Position numbers and translations under genes: made by a program. The notes below the pieces were generated by a model. The model searched no databases and was not told the DNA's origin. It saw nothing but the letters and a program-made list of their open reading frames with translations. A stretch of DNA of 21,378 bases from assembly GCA_964478415.1 (NCBI GenBank), contig CAYZII010000038.1, positions 1 to 21,378 on the forward strand. Direction: 5' to 3'. Positions 7,485-14,554 of the stretch are shown piece after piece (within the stretch, counting starts at the first letter, position 1; each line of letters opens with the position of its first letter). The DNA is from Sulfuricystis sp964478415. Its GTDB lineage: Bacteria; Pseudomonadota; Gammaproteobacteria; Burkholderiales; Rhodocyclaceae.

Positions 7485-7502
7485 CCCGACAAAATTTCTC
7501 AA
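7474..7502 (-). promoter_or_regulatory. Sigma70-like promoter of folE2
   Basis: On the minus strand TTGAGA (7497-7502) and TATATA (7474-7479) are spaced by 17 bp. The -35 overlaps the dxs stop codon. Transcription should start near 7467, inside the perfect palindrome GTTGTACAAC at 7462-7471, leaving a leader of about 57 nt to the folE2 ATG. Confidence 0.6.
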
Positions 7503-9370
7503 GTAAAGCGGCTGAGGAACTGACTGATGCGCTCGGTGAGTGCTACCCCGCTCAGGCCGAGTTCGGCGAGCATCTCCTTCTGCTCGCCGTGCTCGATGAA
7601 ACGGTCGGGCAGCCCGAGGCGCAGCAGCGGTTTCACGATCCCGGCATTTTCTAGCACGCGGGCGACTTCCGCACCGGCGCCGCCGATGACGACATTTTCC
7701 TCCAGCGTGACCAGTGCGTCATGGCTGGCGGCAAGCTCGCGCACCAGCGCCTCATCGAGGGGCTTGACGAAGCGCATGTTGGCCACCGTGGCATCGAGCG
7801 TTGCGCCGGCTTCAAGAGCGGCGGAAAGAAGCGTGCCGAAGGCGAGGATCGCGACGCGCCGGCCCTGGCGGCGTAGCTCACCCTTGCCGATCGGCAGCTC
7901 GTCCAAAGTCGGCGCTGGCGACACGGCAGGGCCGGCGCCGCGCGGATAGCGTACCGCCGCGGGGCCAGGGTAACGATAGGCGGTGGTGAGCATGCGCCGG
8001 CATTCGGCGGCATCGGCCGGCGCCATCACCACCAGGTTCGGGATGCAGGCGAGATAGGAAAGATCGAAGGCGCCCTGGTGCGTCGCGCCGTCGGCACCGA
8101 CGATGCCGGCGCGATCGATCGCGAAAGTGACATCGAGGTTCTGCAGCGCGACATCGTGGATCAACTGGTCATAGGCGCGCTGCAGGAAGGTCGAATAGAT
8201 CGCCACCACCGGCTTCAGACCGCCACAGGCCAGCCCCGCCGCGAAGGTCACCGCATGCTGCTCGGCGATGCCGACATCGTAGAAGCGGCTCGGATAGAGT
8301 TCGGCGAAGCGTGTCATGCCGGAGCCTTCGCGCATCGCCGGAGTGATCGCCACCAGCCGCTCGTCGCTGGCTGCCATGTCGCACAGCCAATCGCCAAAGA
8401 CCTGGGTGAAGGTGAGCCTGCTGCTACTGATGCCGACCGCCGGGCCGTCCTGGATTCCTTCCGCGGTATCGAATTTCGCCACGCCATGATAGCGCACCGG
8501 ATCGGCTTCGGCGAGCTTGTAGCCCTGACCTTTCCTCGTGATGATGTGTAGGAACTGCGGCCCTTTCAGCGCGCGCAGGTTTTCCAGCGTCGGGATCAGC
8601 GAGTCGAGGTCGTGACCGTCGATCGGCCCAATGTAGTTGAAGCCGAACTCCTCAAACAGCGTGCCCGGCACGAACATGCCCTTGACATGTTCCTCGGCGC
8701 GCCGCGCCAGCTCGAGCAGTGGCGGTGCGATGGCCAACACTTTCTCGCCTGCTCGGCGGGCGGCGTTGAAGGTGCGTCCGGAGAACAGACGTGCCAGGTA
8801 TTTGTTCAGCGCGCCGACCGGTGGTGAGATCGACATCTTGTTGTCGTTGAGGATGACGAGCAAATTGACATCTGTGACGCCGGCATTGTTGAGTGCCTCG
8901 AAAGCCTGGCCGGCAGACATCGCGCCATCGCCGATGATGGCGACGACGCGGCGCTCTTCGCCGCGTTCGCGTGCGGCGATCGCCATGCCGAGCGCCGCGG
9001 AAAGCGAGGTGGAGGAATGGCCGACGCCGAAGGTGTCATAGGGGCTCTCGCTGCGGCGCGGAAAACCGGAAATGCCGTCCTTCATGCGCAGACGCGCCAT
9101 CGCTTCACGCCGGCCGGTGAGGATCTTGTGCGCATAGGTCTGGTGACCGACATCCCACACCAAGAGGTCGTGGGGCGTGTCGAATACCGTGTGCAGCGCG
9201 ATCGTCAGCTCGACGGTGCCGAGATTCGATGACAGATGCCCGCCGGTCTTCGCCACCGATTCGAGCAGGAAGGCGCGCAGCTCGGCGGCGAGTTCGGACA
9301 GCCGTTCGCGCGGCAGTTGCCGCAGGTCGGCCGGGTCGTCGATGGTTTCGAGCAGAGGATAGGCGGTCAT
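7499..9370 (-). CDS. dxs: 1-deoxy-D-xylulose-5-phosphate synthase
   Basis: Dxs condenses pyruvate and glyceraldehyde 3-phosphate using thiamine diphosphate, the first step of the MEP isoprenoid pathway; its product also feeds thiamine and pyridoxal synthesis. The 623-aa length is normal. Visible motifs are GGHLSSNLGTVELT at 43-56, VWDVGHQTYAHKIL at 71-84, the ThDP/Mg motif GDGAMSAGQAFEALNNA at 148-164 with NDNKMSISPPVG after it, and the acceptor-domain EQHAVTFAAGLA. A C-terminal transketolase-like domain ends the protein. The ATG shares one base with the ispA stop (TGATG), so translation is probably coupled. It is the third gene of xseB-ispA-dxs. Confidence 0.98.
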   Translation of the reverse strand: MTAYPLLETIDDPADLRQLPRERLSELAAELRAFLLESVAKTGGHLSSNLGTVELTIALHTVFDTPHDLLVWDVGHQTYAHKILTGRREAMARLRMKDGISGFPRRSESPYDTFGVGHSSTSLSAALGMAIAARERGEERRVVAIIGDGAMSAGQAFEALNNAGVTDVNLLVILNDNKMSISPPVGALNKYLARLFSGRTFNAARRAGEKVLAIAPPLLELARRAEEHVKGMFVPGTLFEEFGFNYIGPIDGHDLDSLIPTLENLRALKGPQFLHIITRKGQGYKLAEADPVRYHGVAKFDTAEGIQDGPAVGISSSRLTFTQVFGDWLCDMAASDERLVAITPAMREGSGMTRFAELYPSRFYDVGIAEQHAVTFAAGLACGGLKPVVAIYSTFLQRAYDQLIHDVALQNLDVTFAIDRAGIVGADGATHQGAFDLSYLACIPNLVVMAPADAAECRRMLTTAYRYPGPAAVRYPRGAGPAVSPAPTLDELPIGKGELRRQGRRVAILAFGTLLSAALEAGATLDATVANMRFVKPLDEALVRELAASHDALVTLEENVVIGGAGAEVARVLENAGIVKPLLRLGLPDRFIEHGEQKEMLAELGLSGVALTERISQFLSRFT

Positions 9371-10257
9371 CAGAAACTGCGTTCGGCGATGAAACGTGTC
9401 AGCGCGGTGAGTTTGCCGGTATCGAAAGGACAGGCTGCGAGCGCGGCATGGGTCTCTTCATGCAGGCGCGCGGCGAGTGCCTTGGCACGCGACAGGCCGA
9501 GCATGCTGACGTAGGTCGGTTTGTCCTGGGCCGCATCCTTGCCGGCCGTTTTGCCGAGCGTCACGGTGCTGCCTGCGGCGTCGAGGATGTCGTCGATCAC
9601 CTGGAACAGCAGACCGGCGCGGTTCGCGAAATGGCCGAGCGTGGCCAGGCTGGCTTCGTCGGCGGCCGCGCAGTGGGCGCCGAGCAACACGGCGGCGCGG
9701 ATCAAGGCCCCGGTCTTGCGGATGTGCATGAATTCGAGTTCTTCGAGTGTCAGCGTGCTACCGGTCGCGGCGAGATCGAGCGCTTGGCCGCCGACCATGC
9801 CGCGCGATCCGGCGGCGTGGGCGAGCAGCGCAATCATCGCGATGCGGCGCTCGCAGGACGGCACGGGCGATTCCGCCAGCACCTGGAAGGCTAAGGTTTG
9901 CAGCGCGTCGCCGACCAGCAGCGCCGTCGCTTCGTCGTATTCGACATGACAGGTGGGCCGGCCGCGCCGCAACGTGTCGTCGTCCATGCAGGGGAGATCG
10001 TCATGCACCAGCGAATAGGTGTGTATGAGTTCGACGGCACAGGCAGCGGCGTCGAGTGCCTCCGGTTTGGCGCCGAGCGCCTCGCCGGTGGCGTGACAGA
10101 GCAGCGGGCGCATGCGTTTGCCGCCCCCGAGTGTGGCGTAGCGCATCGCGGTATGCAGGCGCGCCGGCGCCGTGGCGGCAGGTGGCAGCCAACGCTCCAG
10201 CGCGGCTTCGGTGCGCCGCTGGATTTCGCCCATCCAGTGCAGGAAAGCGTCGTTCAT
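9370..10257 (-). CDS. ispA: Polyprenyl (farnesyl/geranyl) diphosphate synthase
   Basis: IspA adds isopentenyl diphosphate units to dimethylallyl and geranyl diphosphate, giving farnesyl diphosphate for undecaprenyl, quinone and other isoprenoids. The 295-aa protein has GGGKRMRP at 44-51, the first Asp-rich motif DDLPCMDDD at 86-94, GGQALDLA at 156-163, KTGALI at 181-186 and the second Asp-rich motif DDILD at 222-226. The insertion between the Asp pairs of the first motif is typical of bacterial type II farnesyl synthases. I start it at MNDAFLHWM because this ATG overlaps the xseB stop as ATGA; an in-frame extension of 31 Arg-rich residues reads through xseB. Exact chain length cannot be settled from sequence alone. 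Confidence 0.96.
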   Translation of the reverse strand: MNDAFLHWMGEIQRRTEAALERWLPPAATAPARLHTAMRYATLGGGKRMRPLLCHATGEALGAKPEALDAAACAVELIHTYSLVHDDLPCMDDDTLRRGRPTCHVEYDEATALLVGDALQTLAFQVLAESPVPSCERRIAMIALLAHAAGSRGMVGGQALDLAATGSTLTLEELEFMHIRKTGALIRAAVLLGAHCAAADEASLATLGHFANRAGLLFQVIDDILDAAGSTVTLGKTAGKDAAQDKPTYVSMLGLSRAKALAARLHEETHAALAACPFDTGKLTALTRFIAERSF

Positions 10258-10496
10258 GAGGCGGCGGATTCCGGCGGCTCGAGGGGGGCGGGTACGGCAC
10301 CGTCGAGGATACGGATCTTTTGCTCGGCGCTGGCCAGGGTGTCCTGACAATATTTGAGCAGGGCCATGCCGCGCTCATAGGCGGCGAGGGCCTCCTCGAG
10401 CGGCAGATTGCCGTTCTCCAGCGTCTGGACGAGGCGTTCGAGCTCTTGCAGGGCAGCCTCGAAGGAGGCCGGGGTTGCGGATGCGGTCGATTCCAT
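10254..10496 (-). CDS. xseB: Exodeoxyribonuclease VII small subunit
   Basis: XseB combines with XseA to form exonuclease VII, which degrades single-stranded DNA from both ends. The 80-aa protein has the conserved helical hairpin: SFEAALQELERLVQTLENGN, then LPLEEALAAYERGMALLKYC and LASAEQKIRIL. A Pro-rich tail ends it. The start MESTASATP gives a normal length; an upstream ATG at 10578-10580 would add 28 unconserved residues. The gene opens the widely conserved xseB-ispA-dxs operon and is divergent from the Rieske gene. xseA is not in the window. Confidence 0.95.
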   Translation of the reverse strand: MESTASATPASFEAALQELERLVQTLENGNLPLEEALAAYERGMALLKYCQDTLASAEQKIRILDGAVPAPLEPPESAAS

Positions 10497-10523
10497 CGCT
10501 AAAGCGGATTTTGCGAACCCCGC

Positions 10524-10553
10524 AAAATAGCCGATGCAGCCCCCGCTGGTCAA
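10524..10553 (-). promoter_or_regulatory. Candidate promoter of xseB-ispA-dxs
   Basis: On the minus strand TTGACC (10548-10553) and TATTTT (10524-10529) are 18 bp apart. The -10 lies inside a perfect inverted repeat, ATTTTGCG-AACCC-CGCAAAAT (10508-10528, plus-strand reading), so a protein bound there could block RNA polymerase. Confidence 0.45.
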
Positions 10554-10587
10554 ATCAACCAGGACCGGAAGGCGTGCCATGCCTGCT

Positions 10588-10620
10588 CGGTCTGAAGGAC
10601 AGACCGGGATGGTCTATACT
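10588..10620 (+). promoter_or_regulatory. Candidate promoter and operator of the Rieske gene
   Basis: A strong -10-like TATACT (10615-10620) lacks a good -35. In the -35 area lies a perfect inverted repeat, CGGTCTG-AAGGA-CAGACCG (10588-10606), and GGTCT recurs at 10611-10615 running into the -10. A dyad replacing the -35 suggests an activator-dependent or repressible promoter. The leader to the ATG at 10676 would be about 50 nt. Confidence 0.4.
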
Positions 10621-10661
10621 TTCAAGCTCGTCACAAGCCTTGTTTTTCGCCGCTTTTTCCT

Positions 10662-10666
10662 GGAGG
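10662..10666 (+). promoter_or_regulatory. Ribosome binding site deciding the Rieske gene start
   Basis: GGAGG is 3 nt from an ATG at 10670 but 9 nt from the next in-frame ATG at 10676. The spacing favours the second. Confidence 0.55.
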
Positions 10667-10675
10667 TTGATGGAT

Positions 10676-11788
10676 ATGTCCGACATCGCAACGCGGGCGC
10701 GACTGGCCCCGGGGGTCTCCCAGTTTCCCGTCGAATGGTATTTCGACGAAAAGCTCTTCGAGGTGGAGAAAAAACTCCTCTTCGATGGCGGGCCGGGCTA
10801 TGTCGGTCATGAATTGATGGTGCCCGAGCTTTACAACTATCGTTCGACCGAATGGAACGACCATTCGCACCTCTTGGTGCGCCAGCCCGACGGCGTCTAT
10901 CTGATGTCGAACATCTGCCGTCACCGTCAGGCGATCATGCTGCAAGGCAGTGGCACGGCCGACAAGACCATCGTCTGCCCGATCCATCGCTGGACCTATG
11001 ACACCGAAGGCCAGTTGATCGGCGCACCGCATTTCCCGACCAATCCCTGTCTGAATCTCGACAAGATCAAGCTGGAAAGCTGGCATGGCTTGCTGTTCAA
11101 GGGGCCGCGCTCGGCGAACGCCGATCTGACCGGCATGCAGGTGGCCAATGAATTCGATTTCACCGGTTACCGGCTCGATCATGTCGAGCTGCATCAGTGC
11201 AATTACAACTGGAAGACCTTCATCGAGGTCTATCTCGAGGATTACCACGTCGTGCCTTACCATCCGGGCCTGGGCAACTTCGTCACCTGCGACGATCTGA
11301 CCTGGCAGTTCGGTGAATGGTATTCGGTGCAGAAGGTCGGCATCACTTCGCTGGCCAAGCCCGGCTCGCCGACCTATGCGCGCTGGCACAAGGCGGTGCT
11401 CGACTACTACCAGGGGCAGCTGCCGAAACAGGGTGCGGTGTGGCTCACCTATTATCCGAACATCATGGTCGAGTGGTATCCGCACGTGCTCGTCGTATCC
11501 ACGTTGATCCCGCAGGATGTGCAAAAGACGCTCAACGTCGTCGAGTTCTACTATCCCGAGGACATCGCGCTGTTTGAGCCCGAGTTCATGAAAGCCGAGC
11601 AGGCCGCCTACATGGAGACCGCCATCGAGGACGACGACATCGCCGAGCGTATGGATCGGGGGCGCTGGGCGCTCCTCAAACAGGGCAAGAACGAGGTGGG
11701 GCCGTATCAATCGCCGATGGAGGATGGCATGCAGCATTTCCACGAGTTCTACCGGCACATCATGGCGGAGGCGCTGGCTGGGCGATGA
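10676..11788 (+). CDS. Rieske non-heme iron oxygenase, alpha-subunit type, substrate unknown
   Basis: Enzymes of this family use a Rieske [2Fe-2S] cluster to feed electrons to a mononuclear iron that activates O2 to hydroxylate or demethylate a substrate. The 370-aa protein has Cys81-X-His83 and Cys101-X2-His104 (NICRHRQ and VCPIHRW) as cluster ligands. The iron-site motif EDYHVVPYH supplies Asp189, His191 and His196, and a C-terminal EDDDIAERMDRG at 318-329 should supply the third, carboxylate, ligand. All key residues are present. No reductase, ferredoxin or beta subunit is nearby, so electrons must come from elsewhere. The stop overlaps the next gene (ATGA). It diverges from xseB-ispA-dxs; I recall a similar arrangement in other betaproteobacteria, but could not check. 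Substrate cannot be inferred from sequence. Confidence 0.88.
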   Translation: MSDIATRARLAPGVSQFPVEWYFDEKLFEVEKKLLFDGGPGYVGHELMVPELYNYRSTEWNDHSHLLVRQPDGVYLMSNICRHRQAIMLQGSGTADKTIVCPIHRWTYDTEGQLIGAPHFPTNPCLNLDKIKLESWHGLLFKGPRSANADLTGMQVANEFDFTGYRLDHVELHQCNYNWKTFIEVYLEDYHVVPYHPGLGNFVTCDDLTWQFGEWYSVQKVGITSLAKPGSPTYARWHKAVLDYYQGQLPKQGAVWLTYYPNIMVEWYPHVLVVSTLIPQDVQKTLNVVEFYYPEDIALFEPEFMKAEQAAYMETAIEDDDIAERMDRGRWALLKQGKNEVGPYQSPMEDGMQHFHEFYRHIMAEALAGR

Positions 11789-12135
11789 TTACCATCGATC
11801 ACGACGCCCAGTGCGTCAATCTCGCGGTCATCGGCGAGTTCACGCTCGAGGATTTCACCGAGTTCGAGGAATATCTGATCGCGCACGATTTGTTCGACGG
11901 CAGCCACTGCCTGTTGTTCGACCTGCGCGGCATGCTCGGCTTCACCGTCGATCTGGCGTTGGAAGAGGTTCGCTTTACGCGCATTCACGGCGGGGATTTC
12001 AAGAAAATTGCGGTCGTCACCGACAGCCAGTGGGTGGCCTGGAGCGCCTGGTTGGAGAAGGCTTTCCTGCAGGCCGAGCTGCGCGTCTTCGATGACATCG
12101 AGGAGGCGCGCGCCTGGCTGACGGAGCCCGCCTGA
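11785..12135 (+). CDS. SpoIIAA/STAS-like small protein
   Basis: This 116-aa protein alternates strands and helices like the SpoIIAA-like (STAS/SEC14-type) family: MITIDHDAQCVNLAVIGEFT, then a helix (LEDFTEFEEYLIAHD), strand CLLFDLRGM, FKKIAVVTDSQW, and a final strand-helix FDDIEEARAWL. Proteins of this family are small cytoplasmic modules, some binding lipid-like ligands and others acting in protein-protein regulation. No Cys pair, catalytic triad or phosphorylatable Ser motif stands out. The ATG overlaps the Rieske stop (ATGA), and its stop shares one base with the sulfurtransferase start, so the three are translationally coupled. Function unknown; the family call rests on pattern and length. 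Confidence 0.65.
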   Translation: MITIDHDAQCVNLAVIGEFTLEDFTEFEEYLIAHDLFDGSHCLLFDLRGMLGFTVDLALEEVRFTRIHGGDFKKIAVVTDSQWVAWSAWLEKAFLQAELRVFDDIEEARAWLTEPA

Positions 12136-12992
12136 TGGCGACGACCCTGGTCAGCGTCGAGGAGCTCGCCGCACATCTCCACGACCCACAGTGGATCGTT
12201 TTCGACTGCCGTCACGATCTGGCGAATACCGAATACGGCGTCCAGGCCTGGGCCAAGGGACACATCCCGGGCGCATTCTTCCTGCATTGCGACCGCGATC
12301 TGTCCGGGCCGATGACGGGCAAGAATGGCCGTCATCCGCTGCCGGACATCACCATCTTCGCACGGCGCATGGGCGAGTTTGGCATCACCCCTGAGACCCA
12401 GGTGGTAGCCTACGACAACGAAGCAAATGCCTTCGCTGCCCGGCTGTGGTGGCTGTTGAAGTGGCTCGGCCACGACAAGGTGGCGCTGCTCGATGGAGGG
12501 CTGCCCGGCTGGCGGCGTGCCAAGCTGCCTCTCGATACGAGCGTGAAGCCGGTGACAGCGACGGAATTCGTGCCCTACCCGCGCTCCGAGATGATGGTCG
12601 ATGCCGACTATGTGGCAAAGCATCTCCATTCCCCCGAGATGCTGCTGATCGATGCGCGCAGCGAGGATCGCTACGCCGGCGAAAACGAGCGTCTCGACCC
12701 GGTCGCCGGTCACATTCCGGGTGCGCTCAACCGCTTCTATTACGATTGTCTCGACGATGCGGCGATCTATTTCAAGTCGGCTGATGAGCTGCGCGCGGAA
12801 TTCATCGACCTGATCGGCGACCGCGAGCCGCGAACGGTCGTGCATATGTGCGGATCGGGCATCACTGCCTGCGTGAATGTGCTGGCGATGGAAATCGCCG
12901 GTCTTCACGGGTCGAAACTTTATCCGGGCTCGTGGAGCGAGTGGTGCAGTGACCCATCACGGCCCTATGTGACCGGTGATCAGCCGGGATAG
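12135..12992 (+). CDS. sseA: Sulfurtransferase, 3-mercaptopyruvate type (two rhodanese domains)
   Basis: The protein moves a sulfane sulfur from a donor to a thiol acceptor through a persulfide on its catalytic Cys. The 285-aa chain holds an inactive N-terminal rhodanese domain (about 5-135, with FDCRHDL and AKGHIPGAFFL) and a catalytic C-terminal one (about 152-280, with LIDARSEDRY and GHIPGALN). The active loop CGSGITAC at 239-246 has Cys239. The CGSG(V/I)TAC loop favours 3-mercaptopyruvate over thiosulfate enzymes, which usually carry CRxGxT. Its ATG shares a base with the preceding stop. The 3' end overlaps the convergent queG by 13 nt. Its link to a Rieske oxygenase is unexplained. Confidence 0.88.
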   Translation: MATTLVSVEELAAHLHDPQWIVFDCRHDLANTEYGVQAWAKGHIPGAFFLHCDRDLSGPMTGKNGRHPLPDITIFARRMGEFGITPETQVVAYDNEANAFAARLWWLLKWLGHDKVALLDGGLPGWRRAKLPLDTSVKPVTATEFVPYPRSEMMVDADYVAKHLHSPEMLLIDARSEDRYAGENERLDPVAGHIPGALNRFYYDCLDDAAIYFKSADELRAEFIDLIGDREPRTVVHMCGSGITACVNVLAMEIAGLHGSKLYPGSWSEWCSDPSRPYVTGDQPG

Positions 12993-14032
12993 CGCGCCAG
13001 CGCCCAGGCGACATGCTCGCGCACCAGGCCGGAGGGGTGATCTGCGCGGGCGAGCAGTGCGGCTTTCGCCGCGGCGTCTGGCGCCGCGTTGCCCAAGGCG
13101 ACTGCGATGTTGCGCAACCAGCGTTCGTAACCGATGCGCCGGATCGCTGAACCGGCGAGCCGTTCGTTGAAGTCCGTTTCACTCCATGTGAACAGTTCGA
13201 CCAGTGTGGCATTGTCTAGCCCCTGACGTGGCAGGAAATCGCTGACCTGCGTCTCGCGGGCGAAATGGTTCCACGGGCAGACGAGCTGGCAGTCATCGCA
13301 GCCGTAGATGCGGTTGCCGATCAGCGGACGCAATGCTTCCGGAATGCTGCCCGGATGCTCGATGGTCAGATAGGAGATGCAGCGCCGCGCATCGAGCCGG
13401 TAAGGACCGAGAAACGCGCCGCTGGGACAGGCCGTCAGGCAAGCCTGGCAGGTGCCGCAGTGCTCGTCCTGCGGTGCATCGGGCGGCAGTGGCAGGTCGA
13501 CGAGAAGCTCACCGAGGAAGAACCACGAACCGCTGCGTGACAAGAGGAGCGTATGCTTGCCGCGCCAGCCCAGCCCAGCATTCTGTGCCAGCGCGACTTC
13601 CATCAGTGGCGCCGAATCGGTGAAGGCACGATGGCGGAACGGGCCGATCTCTGTGGCGATACGCTCAGCCAGCTTTTGCAACCGGTTCCGCACGACCTTG
13701 TGATAGTCGCGGCCAAAGGCGTAGCGGGAGATCGCCGCCTGCTGCGCAAACTCTGCGCTGGTGACACGGCATGAAGCGGTCGACGCGGGCAGGTAATCCA
13801 TCCGGCAGCAGATCACGCTGCGCGTGCCCGGCACGAGTTCGGCCGGCCGTGCCCGTTTCACGCCATGGCGGGCCATATAATCCATGGCGCCGTGGTAACC
13901 GGCGGAAAGCCATGCCAGCAGCGCGTCTTCCGCCGCGGGGCCGAGATCGACGCCCGCGAAGCCGACGGCCGTAAAACCGAGTTCCCGCCCCCAGCCGCGG
14001 ATTTTTTCCTTCAGGTGCAGCCAGTCATGCAT
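12980..14032 (-). CDS. queG: Epoxyqueuosine reductase
   Basis: QueG reduces epoxyqueuosine to queuosine at tRNA position 34, using a cobalamin cofactor and two [4Fe-4S] clusters. The 350-aa protein opens MHDWLHLKEKIRGWGRELGF. It has the cobalamin-site region DSAPLMEVALAQNAGLGWRG at 139-158, with Asp139 at the expected acid position. The ferredoxin-like Cys set is CGTCQACLTACP (192, 195, 198, 202) plus Cys218 and CDDCQLVCP (245, 248, 252). A HEAT-like C-terminal region follows. The start is the ATG at 14030-14032; the frame is open for 57 more codons upstream but homology begins here. That ATG shares a palindrome with the tsaE start on the other strand. Confidence 0.95.
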   Translation of the reverse strand: MHDWLHLKEKIRGWGRELGFTAVGFAGVDLGPAAEDALLAWLSAGYHGAMDYMARHGVKRARPAELVPGTRSVICCRMDYLPASTASCRVTSAEFAQQAAISRYAFGRDYHKVVRNRLQKLAERIATEIGPFRHRAFTDSAPLMEVALAQNAGLGWRGKHTLLLSRSGSWFFLGELLVDLPLPPDAPQDEHCGTCQACLTACPSGAFLGPYRLDARRCISYLTIEHPGSIPEALRPLIGNRIYGCDDCQLVCPWNHFARETQVSDFLPRQGLDNATLVELFTWSETDFNERLAGSAIRRIGYERWLRNIAVALGNAAPDAAAKAALLARADHPSGLVREHVAWALARYPG

Positions 14033-14033
14033 G
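14026..14033. other. CATGCATG palindrome carrying two divergent start codons
   Basis: The 8-bp palindrome provides the ATG of tsaE on the plus strand (14027-14029) and the ATG of queG on the minus strand (14030-14032). The two coding regions therefore overlap head to head by 6 nt, and each gene's promoter and ribosome binding site must lie inside the other gene. Confidence 0.65.
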
Positions 14034-14554
14034 CCAGCGATGATAATCGTCTCAATTATGTCTTGCCGGACGAGGCTGCCACGCTCGGCCTGGGAGCCTC
14101 GCTCGCCGCGCTGTTCCCTCAAGACCCGGTGCCTGCTGCCGTGATTTATCTCGAAGGCGATCTCGGTGCCGGCAAGACGACCTTGGTGCGAGGACTGTTG
14201 CAAAAACTCAGCAACGGCATCACGGCGAAGAGCCCGACCTTCACATTGGTTGAACCTTATGTAATTTCTCGATTACACTTGTATCACTTTGATTTCTATA
14301 GGTTCAATTTTCCAGAAGAATTTCTCGATGCCGGACTGGACGAATACTTCGCCGCTGCCGGGGTGTGTCTGGTCGAATGGCCGGATAAGGCGGCGCCTTA
14401 TCTGCCTGCGGCCGACCTGCGCATTCGGCTTGCCCACGACGGCAAGGCCCGGCGGGCCAGCATCGAGGCCGGCAGCGAACGGGGGTGGCGATGGCTGAAG
14501 GCGCTCACCGATTCTCAAGGCGCGATTTCCTGCGCGCCGGCTGCACCGTCCTGA
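14027..14554 (+). CDS. tsaE: tRNA threonylcarbamoyladenosine synthesis ATPase TsaE
   Basis: TsaE is the ATPase that works with TsaB and TsaD in adding threonylcarbamoyl to A37 of tRNAs reading ANN codons. The 175-aa protein has LPDEAATLGLGASLA at 13-27, Walker A GDLGAGKTTLVRG at 44-56, the conserved SPTFTLVEPY at 69-78, LYHFDFYRF at 85-93 and CLVEWPDK at 114-121. The start MHASDDNRLNYVLPDE gives the usual N-terminal length. Codons around residues 75-100 are strikingly AT-rich (GTA, TTA, AGG, ATT) compared with the neighbours, though the protein stays conserved. The C-terminus runs about 15 residues past the usual end and overlaps amiC by 64 nt in another frame. Confidence 0.94.
   Translation: MHASDDNRLNYVLPDEAATLGLGASLAALFPQDPVPAAVIYLEGDLGAGKTTLVRGLLQKLSNGITAKSPTFTLVEPYVISRLHLYHFDFYRFNFPEEFLDAGLDEYFAAAGVCLVEWPDKAAPYLPAADLRIRLAHDGKARRASIEAGSERGWRWLKALTDSQGAISCAPAAPS

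Noticed and set aside
10508..10528. Inverted repeat upstream of xseB as a terminator or RNA hairpin
   Set aside because: It overlaps the predicted -10 and would be only partly transcribed, so a DNA operator is more plausible than a terminator.
10631..11758. A 375-codon open frame antisense to the Rieske gene
   Set aside because: No recognisable domain, and the opposite frame has complete Rieske and iron motifs; a shadow of strong codon bias.
11985..12908. A 307-codon open frame antisense to the STAS-like and sulfurtransferase genes
   Set aside because: The plus-strand genes have clear family motifs; this frame has none.
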